Assembly (NCBI GenBank): GCA_037043015.1
Contig: CM073323.1
Coordinates: forward strand, 27,308,758 to 27,372,757
Length of the DNA: 64,000 nucleotides
Source of the DNA: Bryum argenteum
Lineage: Eukaryota > Streptophyta > Bryopsida > Bryales > Bryaceae
Direction of reading: 5' to 3'
Under the pieces are notes generated by a model. The model had not been told where the DNA came from and made no database searches. It saw nothing but the letters and a program-made list of their open reading frames with translations. Both the position numbers and the translations under genes were made by a program. Of the stretch, positions 24,962 to 37,283 are shown piece by piece. Numbering within the stretch: position 1 is the stretch's first letter; each line of letters begins with the position of its first letter.

Positions 24962-26807
24962 AAATTACCAGAGTGAGGGCTATCCCCTCGCTCGTTATGT
25001 GCATAAACACACACGACGTAGTTGGTGCCGGGGTCCAACTCTTTGGCGACAAACTTGTTCTCCCGGATTGTGCTCACGCTGTGACTTTTGGAATTTTAAG
25101 GACTGAACGACTGTGTCTGTACATACATCTCCACCAAATTGTCGCATTAGATTGTTTGCAAAAGAGAATTCACAAAAGTAATTGAGTTTTGCAATCACAC
25201 ATTGTCAACAATCATATCAGCTCTTACCTCCACGCAATAGAATTCAATGGATCTCCCGCCATCATGCACAGGAGGACGCCATGCTAGTTCAATTGAATGG
25301 GTGCCATGTTTCGAAACCACTGGTTTTGATGGCTTCGATGGTGGACCGGATTCGGTAATTAAGGTAGCTGCCGATCAATATAATAAAGTTAAGCTTGCTT
25401 GCAACATTTCTTTCTATGAGACGAATTGATAAGCAAGATGAGAATGATTCACTTACTTTCAAATGTCCATGATCCGAGTGTAGTTAGAGTGCGGATGCGT
25501 ACTCCAACCTTTGATGCAGGTGGAAGAGCAGCCAATTGGTACGAGTGGGCACTTCCGTGATATACCATGGTCCAGGCTTTACCAGTTCCAAGCTTCGTGT
25601 CAATCTCGAATCTGCACGCGCAAGTTTTCAACATGAATTTCATTTGGACAAGAATATTAATGGATTATAACACATCGAAAATGATCCATAGGATGCTTAC
25701 ATGGTTTTCAGAGGAAAGATGTAATTGTTGTGGCTCCAATTGAGGTGGATGGTTGTTGCAGTAATTTTCCATGTAACCCTAGGCTCTGCAATCTGAGAAT
25801 CCTGAGAACTCGAACTCTTCGAACTCTTCGAACTCTTCATCCGTGTAGCCTTCATGACTCTCGACACTAGATCCTGCAGCATCGTCGCTTGGAGGATTCT
25901 TGATACTTGCATTATCGCTTATCACCTTCCTTTTGCCTTTCCTTTTTGCAATCTCTTCGGGTTGGGCATTTGCGTGGTGTTTCGCCTCCGTATTGTTGAT
26001 GGTTGCACCAAAACCGTAAGATTCTTCAGCTTGTAAAGACATTATACTAAAATTTGTTGAGTTTGCCTCCAACATGTTGGAAGCTATCTCCTTCTCCTCC
26101 TCCAGTGAGACTTGCTCGTGATCATGCTCCACCAAGACCTGCTTGTGATTAGCCTTCTCTGTGGAGACCTCCTCAGGCACGGTCACCTCCTCGGCCACGG
26201 TCACCTCCTCCGTGGAGTCCTCCTCAGGCACGGTCACCTCCTCGGCCACGGTCACCTCCTCTGGCAGGGTCACCTCCTCCGCCACGGTCACCTCCTCGGC
26301 CACGATCACCTCCTCCGCCACCGTCACCTCCTCGGCCACGATCACCTCCTCCGCCACGGTCACCTCCTCGGCCACGGTCACCTCCTCTGGCACGGTCACC
26401 TCCTCCGCCACGGTCACCTCCTCGGCCACGGTCACCTCCTCGGCCACGGTCACCTCCTCTGGCACGGTCACCTCCTCCGCCACGGTCACCTCCTCGGCCA
26501 CGGTCACCTCCTCCGCCACGGTCACCTCCTCCGCCACGATCACCTCCTCCGCCACGGTCACCTCCTCAGCCACGGTCACCTCTTGTGCATGTTCCTCCTC
26601 CATCGAGACGAGCTCGTGCTCGACGTTCTCCACCTCCTGAGCAACTTTCTCTTTTTCTGTCGAGACTTCCACAGTCACCTCCTGCCGAGCCTCCTCCGCC
26701 CCCACAGTCACCTCGTTCACGCACATGGCCTTAACAATTGTACCCGCAGCCTGATTCATGCTAGAAATTAAGGTCTTCGTGACACCGTTTGCATTAGTTA
26801 AAAGCAT
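24962..26807 (-). pseudogene. FN3-domain gene, copy E, 3'-truncated with expanded acidic repeat
   Basis: The exons are about 26807-25703, 25610-25456, 25365-25226 and 25127-24962. The rest of the FN3 modules and the tail are missing because the fourth intron is fused to a broken transposon. The first exon encodes an acidic leader with about two dozen 'EEVTVA' hexapeptides, then 'EIASNMLEANSTN', homologous to the leaders of copies A and C. Between the leader and 'EPRVTWKITATTIHLNW' the frame shifts by one near 25800 (a stop after 'FSDCRA'). From 24975 to 25600 it is almost identical to copy B, 2158 bases away. It is likely a pseudogene; a truncated product remains possible. Confidence 0.75.
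26165..26585. repeat. Coding minisatellite, 18-bp unit (EEVTVA)n
   Basis: About 23 tandem 18-bp units near 'cacctcctcggccacggt' lie in frame in the first exon of FN3 copy E. Variants replace TVA by TVP, IVA or TLP. Unit length keeps the frame whatever the copy number. Copies A and C have no such array at the corresponding place. The long plus-strand open frames here (rich in H-L-L-R-H-G and S-S-A-T-V-T) are shadows of the repeat. Confidence 0.9.
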
Positions 26808-28889
26808 CTATCACATGGAGCATTTATACTCTGGACGACATCTTTCGCAGCATAGTCCTCTACTCTCTAGGCGAAAACTTGCATTTGTGATGCTATGATT
26901 ACGGTCGTCGTCTTTGCAATCTGAATATATTCGCTAAGAGTTAGGATGGAGGTCACCGTCAGGATGGAGGTCACCCGCTCGTTCACTTCTAAGACCTCTC
27001 TGAATCAATTAGATCGTTTCCAAGCCACCTCTTCTGGAATAAAAACTAGATCGTTTAATTAACAAGAGGAGGTGAGTGTGGCTAGGAGGACTCGTGATCA
27101 CCGAGACCCGCTCCCGCCGCTTGTTGCCATTCTTAACAACGTTACAAAAATCATGAAGCCTATCCATACCCTGACACCCGTGCTCATTCATCTGACTCAC
27201 ACTACTCTATGTAAAGACTACAGGATATTTGTTCGCAACGATAAATTGATTTCGCATGCTACAAATGTCGAAATATCTAGCAACATTATCATCTTTGCAC
27301 TGACCAAAGAACGCAAAATCTAATTTCAAACTTCCAAAACACTTGAACATACAATCAGACACGATAAGACAATGAGAAGGGCGATTATATCATTCAAACT
27401 CTACACAAAATGTGGGAAGAAGCTCACACAAGACTGTCCAGCTAGTCCGCAACTCCTTGCTCAAATATCCTCAGCATGACTACCCTCTCAACTGTCATCA
27501 TGAGATATATGCTCCTCTGAGGAAGAGTCTTGATCTCCAAAATTAGTGTAGCACAAAATATTTATGTTCTGCACAATATGATGTTGGGCTCAAGGTAGAG
27601 AAGTGTTGATTTCTAATATGCTTAGAATGAGTATTAAAAAATTCAGAATCTAGTTCGATATCGAAGAGGTAAGAAGCCTATTGCTATCAATGTTGAAAAC
27701 CTGAAAGCTTCACATGTACTGAGTATCTATGGTACTGTAGGTATACACTGCACACAACATTCACACTCTGAAGATGGTAAGTAGAAAAGATTTAGCCAAT
27801 GCTATCATCAGCCCTTTAAGAAGCTGTGTACATGATCCGTGAGTTGGTATCATCCTTCCGTCTTTTTACTTTGAGGTAACCTCGTTGCTAACCTCATTTC
27901 AGATATCCGACCCTTTCTTGGAAGTTATGCTATGTGATTGACATGAGGATCTGTCGAGCGGCCAGCATGTACGGAAGTTGGCAACATCACGTAAGAACGC
28001 AATGAATGATCCGTGGTATCGTGGTGTGGTTAACTCGTGGTGCTGGTAAGCCATCATCCTCAGTCTGAGCTTTTGTAAGTCTTGTTGGTTGACTGAAATC
28101 GCTTTAAATTGAAATTTCATGTTCTTGCAATGGACGGCAAACTGGCATATATACGAGTGGGCCTTTAGCTGCTCTCCAGAATGATGTTCTTCTAGGAGCA
28201 CCCTTCAACTAGACCCGACAAGTTTTCAATCATGGGGTGTTGATGGTGATAGCACAGCAGACTCGTTTGACTGTACAACTAGTAGCTAGCTTGTGTGTAC
28301 ATATATAGGCTGCGATGAGATTCATGGATCCATGGGATCCGGACTTGACCAGCCGCTTGAATAAAATACTGTGGACTGCTCAGTGTTGAACAACCACAAA
28401 TCAGGTATACGGACATTTCATTATACAAAATTTTGCACGAACTGTTTATTATACTTCTACGTAAGTCTCCAACTATGACGTTTTATAAGAAATGCTATCT
28501 CCATGGTCAATCTTGATTTTTTTGGGACTGAAGGTTTGATTTGAGTTTTCAACTAGAGTTAGTGAAGATAGATACTATCTCATATCCACGGTAATTATGT
28601 TATTACAGGCATCGTTTTTTCAAGAATCAATTAAGTTCCTGCAATAGAAAAAGAATGTCAGCTACTAAATAAATTAGTATGGTCAAAATTATGTATAACT
28701 CGTCAATGTTCTCTTTTCATGATGTGTGTCTTCTCAAGTTTTGAAGGAATAAGGTGTTACACAACAGGTTGGTTACATTTCTACTAATCTTTGCTTCTAC
28801 TTTCAGTGACAAGGCAAAGCTATGATTTCATACGTTTCTCGAACCTCGTAGATTTGATACCAATGATTGTTTGGGGCCAATTTATGCTT
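26808..28889. other. Unique DNA upstream of FN3 copy E
   Basis: The only long left-half stretch without a second copy in the window. 26820-27060 is plausibly the upstream region of copy E (a short duplicated 'aggatggaggtcacc' at about 26944-26979). A 100-codon minus-strand open frame at 27899-28201 matches nothing I know. No RNA gene or transposon end was recognised. Confidence 0.4.
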
Positions 28890-29395
28890 GTAGGTGAAGC
28901 GTCTCGAATATATTGTTCTTCACCCTCAATCCTCGCATAGCAATGAGATCTAGTGTATACAGTTTCAAGCATTTGGAACACTTCCTTTTGAATCTCATAA
29001 CTAATTAATGATAAGTCAAAAAGACATAAATACAGAAGGTCCAACCTTCCACAAACTATACCCATTTTTCAATATTGATTCTCTCCAACACTCCCCAGTG
29101 AGCTTGCTACAACAAGATCTGCATAGTGACCTTACTAAATAAATCTTCTGCACAAAATGGAACATGGAACAATTATTCACAAATCTCAATTCAAGTTCAA
29201 GCTTATCAAGCAAAACCAGTTACAACTTCAAAACCATTCTTAGCTTCTCCACCTGCAAATGAATGGTGGAATATACTACAAGCCTTGAATCATACCCTTC
29301 TACTCAGATCGAAAAACATTCTAAACAAAAACAACTAAAAAGAAAAAGAAATACGCTTCCATTACCTTGGTCATGTATAACAATGACCTTCCACT
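28890..29395 (-). pseudogene. NOL pseudogene 2, 3' flank
   Basis: Homologous to 49950-50395 just downstream of and into the 3' region of the intact NOL gene. It contains no coding exon, because the last two NOL exons are replaced by the element that follows at 29395. Confidence 0.7.
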
Positions 29396-30157
29396 TGGGA
29401 GTGCGCACTTATAATTTTAGCCATGTTTACTAGATTTTGATTGGTGTAGTTGTAACAACAATGAATGCGACCCTACCATTTTGTTTCCGCCTCATTACTT
29501 GCAAAATGGGAATTGGAGGAGCAGGAAGGGAGCCAACATTCGCGAGCTCCCCGTCTCCCTCACATCTAAAGGACTGAGTTTTACTCATGGAAATTCATAA
29601 CTTCTTGAGATTTTTGAATTTTTTGATGAAATTTGTACCCAAATTTTCCAAATTTTTTGATGCACACCTTCACTGTCCAGATCTTGCATATTCCAAGTTG
29701 TCTTTATGCAATTCCAATTTTTTCCAAAAGTAGCATCCATGTCCATTGTAGACCTTGATCTCCCTAAAAAATTAGATGAAGGTTCAAATGCACCAAATTG
29801 GTTTCCAAAATTTTGCATGCAGGTAGCTAACTTGGAATCCTACTTGAAAAAAAATATGCCATAAATTTTTGAGGTAACGAACTTCAACTTGCCCTTGGCA
29901 CCATTTGCACTATGTGTCCCGAGCAATAGCCAAAAAAACTTTTGCATCTACATTGAACGTTACGATCTCACAAATGGAGAAGATCCAACGGTTGAAATTT
30001 TCAGCAAGCAAATCGAAATCAAGTAAGGTACAAGATCTTACAGTTGGATTTCTCAAATTTGTAAAAATGTTTGATGTAGATGGCCGGGAGTGAACGAGAC
30101 TCAAAACAGGGCAGTTTTGAGACTTCTTGCTCCCAAAACATCAAGGAAATTTAGGGG
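29395..30157. mobile_element. piggyBac-like element, left end missing
   Basis: The right terminus 'aatttaggggttaa' matches the end of the element at 33602-34174, as does its sub-terminal block ('atctcacaaatgg', 'caagatcttacagttgga'). The left terminus is not preserved. Relative to the intact gene, about 320 bases of NOL (its last two coding exons) are lost at this position. Confidence 0.6.
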
Positions 30158-30161
30158 TTAA

Positions 30162-31470
30162 AATGCCAAAAGAGAATGTGCAATGCCCAGGAGGATTTGT
30201 CAACTGATTACATTACATGGAGAGGCTTATACAAACACACCATGCTTATATCGCAACCTTCCTAAGATATTATGGAAACCATGTTTGAGGAGGATCAGAG
30301 CAAAGGGGTCGAATCGTTCCGTCTCTGCAGGTTCTGCAAGGACATTGATGAAGAACTTCGCCTGCAGACATGCGAATATAAATTGCTAAGTAACATCTCA
30401 ACCACTGAGAATAAGTTTCAGCACCAACTGCCGTAAAATGGTAAAACTGTACACAGAACGAAATCCAACATTCTCTCACCTAACAATTAGTTCAATGCTC
30501 TTCTCAGCAGATAATATACAAACAAATCGCGTGATATCATTTGCTTCTTGACACTGTCTACCGGGCTGTTCACTACAAAAATCCAGTGAAGGAACAATCC
30601 TTTGGAAGCACGTTAAGTAATGCAAAAAAACTGACAGTGAAACATCAACCACCTTGACTGTAACTGGTGTATTACTGTATTTCCATCTTTGACACTATTC
30701 TTAGAAAGGAACCTCAATGATATTGTGTTCTAAAGCATCAGGTTATCCTCTTAACTACTTGAAATTCAAAGGAAAAGTATATCAAACCGATAAGTTGTGA
30801 ACCACCCCAATCTGAATATTTGACAACTTCAACTCTACCTGTACAATACCAGCATTAGTCAGTTATAACAGTCAGTCTATCCATCCTACATGACATTTTG
30901 TAGGCATTGGATGGCTCCTTGAACTTGGGGAGTTATTTGCTGCAGTATCACCTATTAAGCTTTTGATTAAGCTAACGTACACAATCCAATATGAACATGG
31001 GCTTATAATCATGGGCCTCTGAAATTGCACATGTTGGTACAAGACTAGTCCTTCAATCGTGAGCATATGAAAAGAAATGAAGTCGAGTACCTGCAACGAC
31101 TTTGTGAATTGTGCAAGACTGCGTTTAGGAGCTCCGTAAGCTGCATATCTAGCAACCCAAGGAACTCAGTAATGAAGACTTCACCACACAACAGCGTTGG
31201 CCAATAACATGGCATGAGTAACAAATCTCAGAACAAGAAACTGCAACTGTCTATGCCTAAAAGATGTATTAAAAGGAGGTGTTCATTGCCTATTACAGCA
31301 AACTATTAGAGGTACATTGGAGTTGCATTGCCATCTGCTCCTGCACCATCCATGTTGAAAATATGTCCACCTCTTCGCTATTCCTTCATTAAATTGATAG
31401 CCTATTTACCTTCCAATACTCAATTTTCAGCCCTCAGCCATAAAGATGTGCCATATTTTCATATCATTGT
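30162..31470 (-). pseudogene. NOL pseudogene 2, internal exons
   Basis: Very close to pseudogene 1 (12628-13855), with the same exon content and the same deletion of the 'GMVTTDLL' exon near 30558, so the two share a damaged ancestor. The donor after 'AEPAE' is mutated here (GGAACG for GGTACC at about 30318). At 31470 it runs into the SARKLA fragment at the same point as pseudogene 1. Confidence 0.85.
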
Positions 31471-31759
31471 CATGGGGGGGTTGAAGGCAGGCGGAGAAGC
31501 AGGCTGGGACAGAAAGGTCCTGAACCTCCCATAATAAGCCGCCAGCTTCCTCGCGGACGCTGGGGGCGGCTTGCTCATGCCGTCGTGAAGCTGGTTGTTG
31601 GAACACCCTCCAGCTCCGCACGGGCGTGGAAGGCGCCGCGCGTCGATGGCCGCGCACCAACATGCCCCCACCCGGCTTCGTCACTCTCATCCTCGTCGCC
31701 GTCCCCGTCCCCGCGCCCGTCTCTCCTCGCCTGCCGCCGCTTCTATAACTTCCTGCCAT
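31471..31759 (-). pseudogene. First-exon fragment of a SARKLA-motif coiled-coil-type gene, copy 3
   Basis: The ATG at 31759 begins the same basic, Gly-rich start and 'STPVRSWRVF'. An extra base near 31600 then shifts the frame, so 'MSKPPPASARKLAAYYG' is read in another frame (31671-31459). See copy 2. Confidence 0.55.
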
Positions 31760-32979
31760 TGTTAAACCCTCGCAGCCTCCTCCCCATCATCCACCTCCAT
31801 CGCCACAGTACTCTCCGAGCAAGCTTCACCCACAATCACCACAATCCCCGAGCTTCACTCCCGAACGCCACCACCTCTCACCATAACGGAGTACAGTCTC
31901 TCAAACAAACTAGCTCTCAAAACTGTGAAAATCCTCCCATGAGAGATACTAGCGAGCTCAGAACTGTGGCATTACGTTTTAGGGAAACTAAGATTAGCTC
32001 TCACAACTGTGAGAATCCTTCTGGGGGAAACTAAGATTAGCTCTCAGAACTGTGGCGATCCGATTTGGGGGAACTAAGTTGGCTCTCAAGACTGTGAACA
32101 CTGGCTCGTTTCGCGGAAACTAGCTCTCAGAGCAAGCAGAGGAGTCAGAGGAGTCGGCAGAGCGGTACTTCCCATGCGGCCAATTCTTTTCTTCAAGGCC
32201 ATTTACAAAGATTTGAATTTGTGGTTATCATGAACGATTGCAAGGGCTCGTGTTCAGACATTCATGGCATGATGATATGCACTTTTCATTTTTGATTTTG
32301 AATTCGATGGGGGGGTGCCATGGAAAGGGATGGGAATTGTGACCATGACCTTCTCCTGGCACAAATGCCAATATGTGCCGGGGCCAATGTACACTGGTCC
32401 CCACTTTCGACTTTTCCTCCTTGGGGATATTCAACAAACGTTAGATATTTGGTTTGCAAGGGAAAATATTCAACTAGACTGTTGGATGTTATGTTCGTGC
32501 GACCATTATTGGCACTTTTGGAATAGGTACCGAATTGTAGTGACATCTTTGATGGGTGATAGATTATGATGTATTTGAGTGTATCGAAGAAGATTAAATT
32601 GGATGATTCATAATTTATTTTTTTATATTTTTGGTCCTTTCTACTGAGATGAGATACATGTGGTTTGAGGTTTTAGTGATGAATTAATGTGTGAAGGTTC
32701 TTGTTTTATCTTTATTATTGTATTCTATGAAACAATTGGCTTGGCGGGGCCCAATTCCCAAGAACAACTTCAAAATTATAATGTATCTCTTCATAAACTC
32801 TATGGAAAAATAAGTATATTTCGTAAATGCATTTACAACGAGGAGATTCTTAAAAGTAAATCTTTTCTCCAAAACACTACAAATAGAGATGAAGAGATAG
32901 CATTTACCAAAATGGAATATTCCTATGGAAACCCAAGGCCCCGCCAACATGTTCATAAATTGAACATTAAAAAAGTATG
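31760..32979. repeat. Region X, copy 3
   Basis: Near-identical to 14138-15305, with one or two more 'agctctcaaaactgtg' units (31905-32110). Non-coding by the same argument. Confidence 0.6.
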
Positions 32980-32987
32980 GGAAAGCC

Positions 32988-33315
32988 TAAGGTTGTCAAA
33001 CCGGGCACATTTAGGTGATCGGGCGGGCAAACCGGGCGGACTAGTTGTCTCGGGCAGGCGTACCTTGATTGTAGGGGGTGAGTAATTTTCGTGGGTAACA
33101 AAATTTGAAGTAAAAAGCATGTGTGGAGCCCCACATGGCATGTACGTGGCGGCCAAGTGGCTAAGTTTTCACCTAAACCTTTGCCACATCGTCATTTTTT
33201 TACCTTAATTAAAAGTCAATAGCCGATTTGACCCTCTGCGGCCAGCGAGAGCTCAATCGGACGGGCAAGTCGGGCGGGCGGGCAAGCGGCGTGCCTGCTC
33301 GGTTTTACAACCTTG
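32988..33315. mobile_element. hAT-like MITE, second copy
   Basis: The same insertion as 15314-15641, with the same 8-bp duplication GGAAAGCC (32980-32987, 33316-33323). The first terminal base is mutated. Being at the same place in both units, it predates the duplication of the units. Confidence 0.85.
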
Positions 33316-33601
33316 GGAAAGCCTTTGATTACATGTCTTCGTCACCGTGTTTCAACTTTTAGTCTAACCCTTTGAGGCCTAGGTCTTTTCAAAACATTCA
33401 AAAGCCTCTAAAACCTTGTTGTATATAAAATTAGATTTTTAAATCTCTAATGGTAAGATCTTGACTCTTGAGCTTAGTTAACCTATTCATGTAATATATT
33501 GTTTTCTTTTTAACAACGAGTATTCGAGTTAAGGAATTGGGTTCGCCCCTATATTGACAAAAGTACAAATGAGAGAATCCAACTTTGGCAAATTGTATTA
33601 A

Positions 33602-34174
33602 CCCCTAACTTTCCTTAAAAACCGAAACGGTCTTTTGATGTTTTGGGCAGCCTTAGTTTCTTAGTAAAAATGAATATTTTAAAGATATTTTTTGGAATTG
33701 TGTGAGTTAGATTGCAAAGTAGGTGCAGCAAAAATTGCAAAGTCAAATTCCAATTTTTGAGTCTTCTAGGATGATCCTTGGGTTGCGAGCCGAGATGGGG
33801 CAGCTCAAATAAAATTTTTTTTTTTTTTTTTTTAAACATGTTCATTACTAAATCACTACTCAAATTTCAAAGTGACTCAAGTCAAAAAGTTTAGCAGTTT
33901 TACAACGGCAGTCTCCAAAAATTTCAAAACCAATCTTCGCAATGCCCAAAAAAACTTGGGAGACAAATTTTGAATGTTATAATCTCTCAAATGGTAAACA
34001 TCCAACGGTCAATCTTTTGAACAGTAATCAAGCATATTCATAGGTACAAGATCTTACGGTTGGAAGTCTAAAAAAAGGAGAAGAAATTGGTCCACACCCC
34101 CACGAGTGCTTAGAAGTGGAGAATCGCAGTTTTGAGTTTTCAAGCTTCCAAAAAACACCAAGGAAATTTCGGGG
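33602..34174. mobile_element. piggyBac-like MITE, 573 bp
   Basis: The ends are CCCCTAACTTTCC and GGAAATTTCGGGG, with flanking TTAA (33598-33601, 34175-34178). The sister unit has the empty site 'ttgtattaaacttg' at about 15985, so the insertion is specific to this unit. It contains a 20-base T run at about 33815. No coding sequence. Confidence 0.85.
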
Positions 34175-34457
34175 TTAAACTTAACCACAAGGCTATTCTA
34201 TGAGATGTAAGAAGGTGAACACCACTTTAAGCAATTAATAACTCTATCAGAGCCTAAGATGTGGGAGCTCGAAGTTGATGACTGAATAAAGAGAAGTGGG
34301 CATGCCTTTTTGTAGGACCATTCTACAACACAATTTGATTTTTGTGTTGAATAGTCACTTGCCAATCTATGCGTGTAGCATAGATAAAATGCAACACAAA
34401 ATTGGAATACGAGATGCAAACATGTGCATTTATTTCAATCACAGATACACAAGTTAA

Positions 34458-34717
34458 CCCCTAAAGCTCCTTGATACACAATTGTCTAAATTATCACACA
34501 TGACCCTCTTCTACTTCAGGCCCGAAAAATTTCAATCTAAGCATTAATTAGAAGATTCAACCATAGGATCTTGAAGTGAACTTGACCCTATACTCATATG
34601 TCAAATTTGAACCGTTAATTTTTTTCCGATTTTGAGATTATAATGGTCAAAGTTGGCTGACTTTTTTCCCTGCGGAAACCCCAAAAAGCCATTTCGGCTT
34701 TCTTGGAGCTTTAGGGG
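34458..34717. mobile_element. piggyBac-like MITE, 260 bp
   Basis: Perfect terminal repeats CCCCTAAAGCTCC/GGAGCTTTAGGGG with TTAA duplications (34454-34457, 34718-34721). The empty site is at about 16262 in the sister unit ('cacaagttaaagaatag'). Confidence 0.9.
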
Positions 34718-34721
34718 TTAA

Positions 34722-37283
34722 AGAATAGAGAAAGATGCTCTTGTGCACCAAAGTAAAGCCTCCGCAAGTGCCCCAAGAAAAATACAACAACAACAAGCAC
34801 TATGTTTTGAGTGACTTAGAAAGAGGACAAGTTGTACATTTCGTACAATTTACAGTAAGTCGTAAGGCATGACACTAATGTGAAAAGACGCTTCTATTGT
34901 TGTATTTTGGCTTGATTTCAATGCACAAATATTTAGGAAGAGTGCACGCATTGACCATTTGGAAACTTAATGTTGCTAATTTTGAGGCCAAGCCTTGTAA
35001 AATCCGTAAAAGTTTGACTTAAGTCATTTCAAACACTCACTAAGTATTTGGTCATCGGCATACCACAAATTGAAGGAAAAGAAAGAATTCATACGTGAAA
35101 TTAAATAATATACATATATCAGGTATAGAAGTGAGAAGTTGTGATAAAGTATTGTGTCTAAGGAGCTTGTAATAGGAAAACAACCATTTAAGCGTTGAAG
35201 TGATTGAAGAAATGTTCAAAAGTGCCCACCCTTTCAAGTATCATCAGTTTTTTGCTCTCCTCAAACCATCCAAGATCCAGATTGCAACCATTGCATATGG
35301 TATTATTTTCATAGACCTTTCTCCAATGTTCTTTTTGTGAATGAACAATGGTTGGAGGAGGGAGAAATAATGATACAAAATGTATATCAACTTTCTCTTG
35401 CTTAGGCTAACTTAGATAAAGAATCAAGTTTTACTAATTCAAGCTATGTTTTGGCATGGATGTCGTCACTACCTTTGAATAGTAGAATTTCAAGTTTTAA
35501 ATCTTTTATAGCAAAACTTGGTTTTCAAGCCAAAATGGAGCACAACGAAGTTTCTTTTTCAATTTTTGATTGAGAAAAATTGACGTCATGATTTCACTCA
35601 AGTTTCTACTCTCATTTATAAGTGGCCCATTCAAGTTGAATATTTGAGAGCTAGTTATAAGGAAGGTTTGATATTTCTAATTATGCTCAATCGTTTAAGA
35701 ATTGCTTATTCAAGATCATAACTTAAAATGAACAATAGCATTTTTTTTGTAACAAAACAATCTATGGCAACATCTTTGTCAATTTTAGTTGATGTTGAGA
35801 TATATATGTATGAAATTATTGATCTTCAAGTAAAAAGTTCGTGAAACTCACCTTGAGCTAGTGAAAGAATTTTAGTAAAAACCCCAATTCCGTTAAAATG
35901 GCACTATGCCATGTGGCATTTTGTCACACTACATCTTACATTTGTGCTCATATAAAATGGTATATTCTGTAATATCACAATTTTTTTTGTAATATCACAT
36001 CTTTATATACATTGTCACTCAATTTCCATAATATCACCTTAAAATTCTGTTATATCACATGGATTTTGAACTACAGTTGAGAAAGTTGAGGTGTGCCATT
36101 TTAACGGTATAATGCCATTTTAACGGAATTGGGCTTTATAGCACAAATCTTCATACTTTCATTTTTATTTGTAAATCTTCCTTTGTCTCTTGTTTGTTGC
36201 GGCCAAAGCATGACATAGTTACAACAAGGATACATGTGTGTAAATATTGGATTATTGGATTATTGGTTTATCCTTCCTATTAGAGGCCTCAGAACCATAG
36301 ATGACTTTTTGAGAAAGTTGATGGTCCTTTCGTGTACACACTAATAAGTGTAAATATAATGATGATATTCAACATACCTATGTTAACCTTCTTACCATGC
36401 CAATGCATTTCCTTTGGATACAAGAACATAACTTAGATTATAATAATGTGCCTTAAAGATAAGTATTCTTTTTCTCCCTTTGTAACAAGCATTCATCAAT
36501 GAAGTATCAAGTATATGATGATATTTTACAATGCACTTGAGTGGAAAAGGAATTCACAATTTTGCAATGACCTTTACACTATAACAATATATCCCTTTGA
36601 TTCTGGATTCTCTTGCTTTGATTAATTCACCTTTTAATGATCAATGAGGAGTTACATAATATGAAGGCTCTAGATTCAAACTCGCTTAAGAAACAAACTC
36701 AATACCTACAATAATTCAATTGCTTCTTTTTGTGATAAAGAGTAACTTTGTCACAAGGAAACTATTACTTTCAACGATACATTCTTTAAAAGCGCTCATG
36801 TACTAAGGCTTATCTTGAAGTTTGATTTCCATTAGAATACTCCAAACTCACACTAAACCTCTGAATCGATTACAGTTTGAAAATGTCAAGTCAAGTTAAG
36901 CATTGCTAAGTTTAGAAATGGAGATACAAGACTCATATCCACCACTTCAGACTATGTTGTAATGGACTCACACCCACCATACACTGTCCAAACGATTATA
37001 AAATTCATAATCAATATTTGAGTACCTCACTATGTAGATTAACACACATATACATTGCATTCAACCTTTAATTTACTACATACATTCACTATAAACAATT
37101 TTGGAACCTTTCAAAACTCAACCAAAAACAAAATTCATAATGTTCAACACATTATTGCTGATTATTGAAGAGAAGAAAGTACAAAGCTAATGAGACACAA
37201 ACTTTGAGTCTGCACTCTACACTTATTTATTATGCAAGAAACCAAGGTCATCTAAAAAGATAAGAATCGATGACCTACAGCGC
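34722..37283. other. Spacer downstream of FN3 copy C, including a MITE at 35880-36136
   Basis: Matches 16266-16522 plus 18054-20335. It includes the empty site of the solo LTR at about 34970 and the second copy of the TA-flanked inverted-repeat element. No gene found. Confidence 0.65.

Noticed and set aside
26112-26771. 219-codon plus-strand frame of H-L-L-R-H-G repeats
   Set aside because: Opposite-strand shadow of the EEVTVA minisatellite in FN3 copy E.
27899-28201. 100-codon minus-strand frame
   Set aside because: No family recognised, no second copy, no splice or promoter context; kept only as unassigned.
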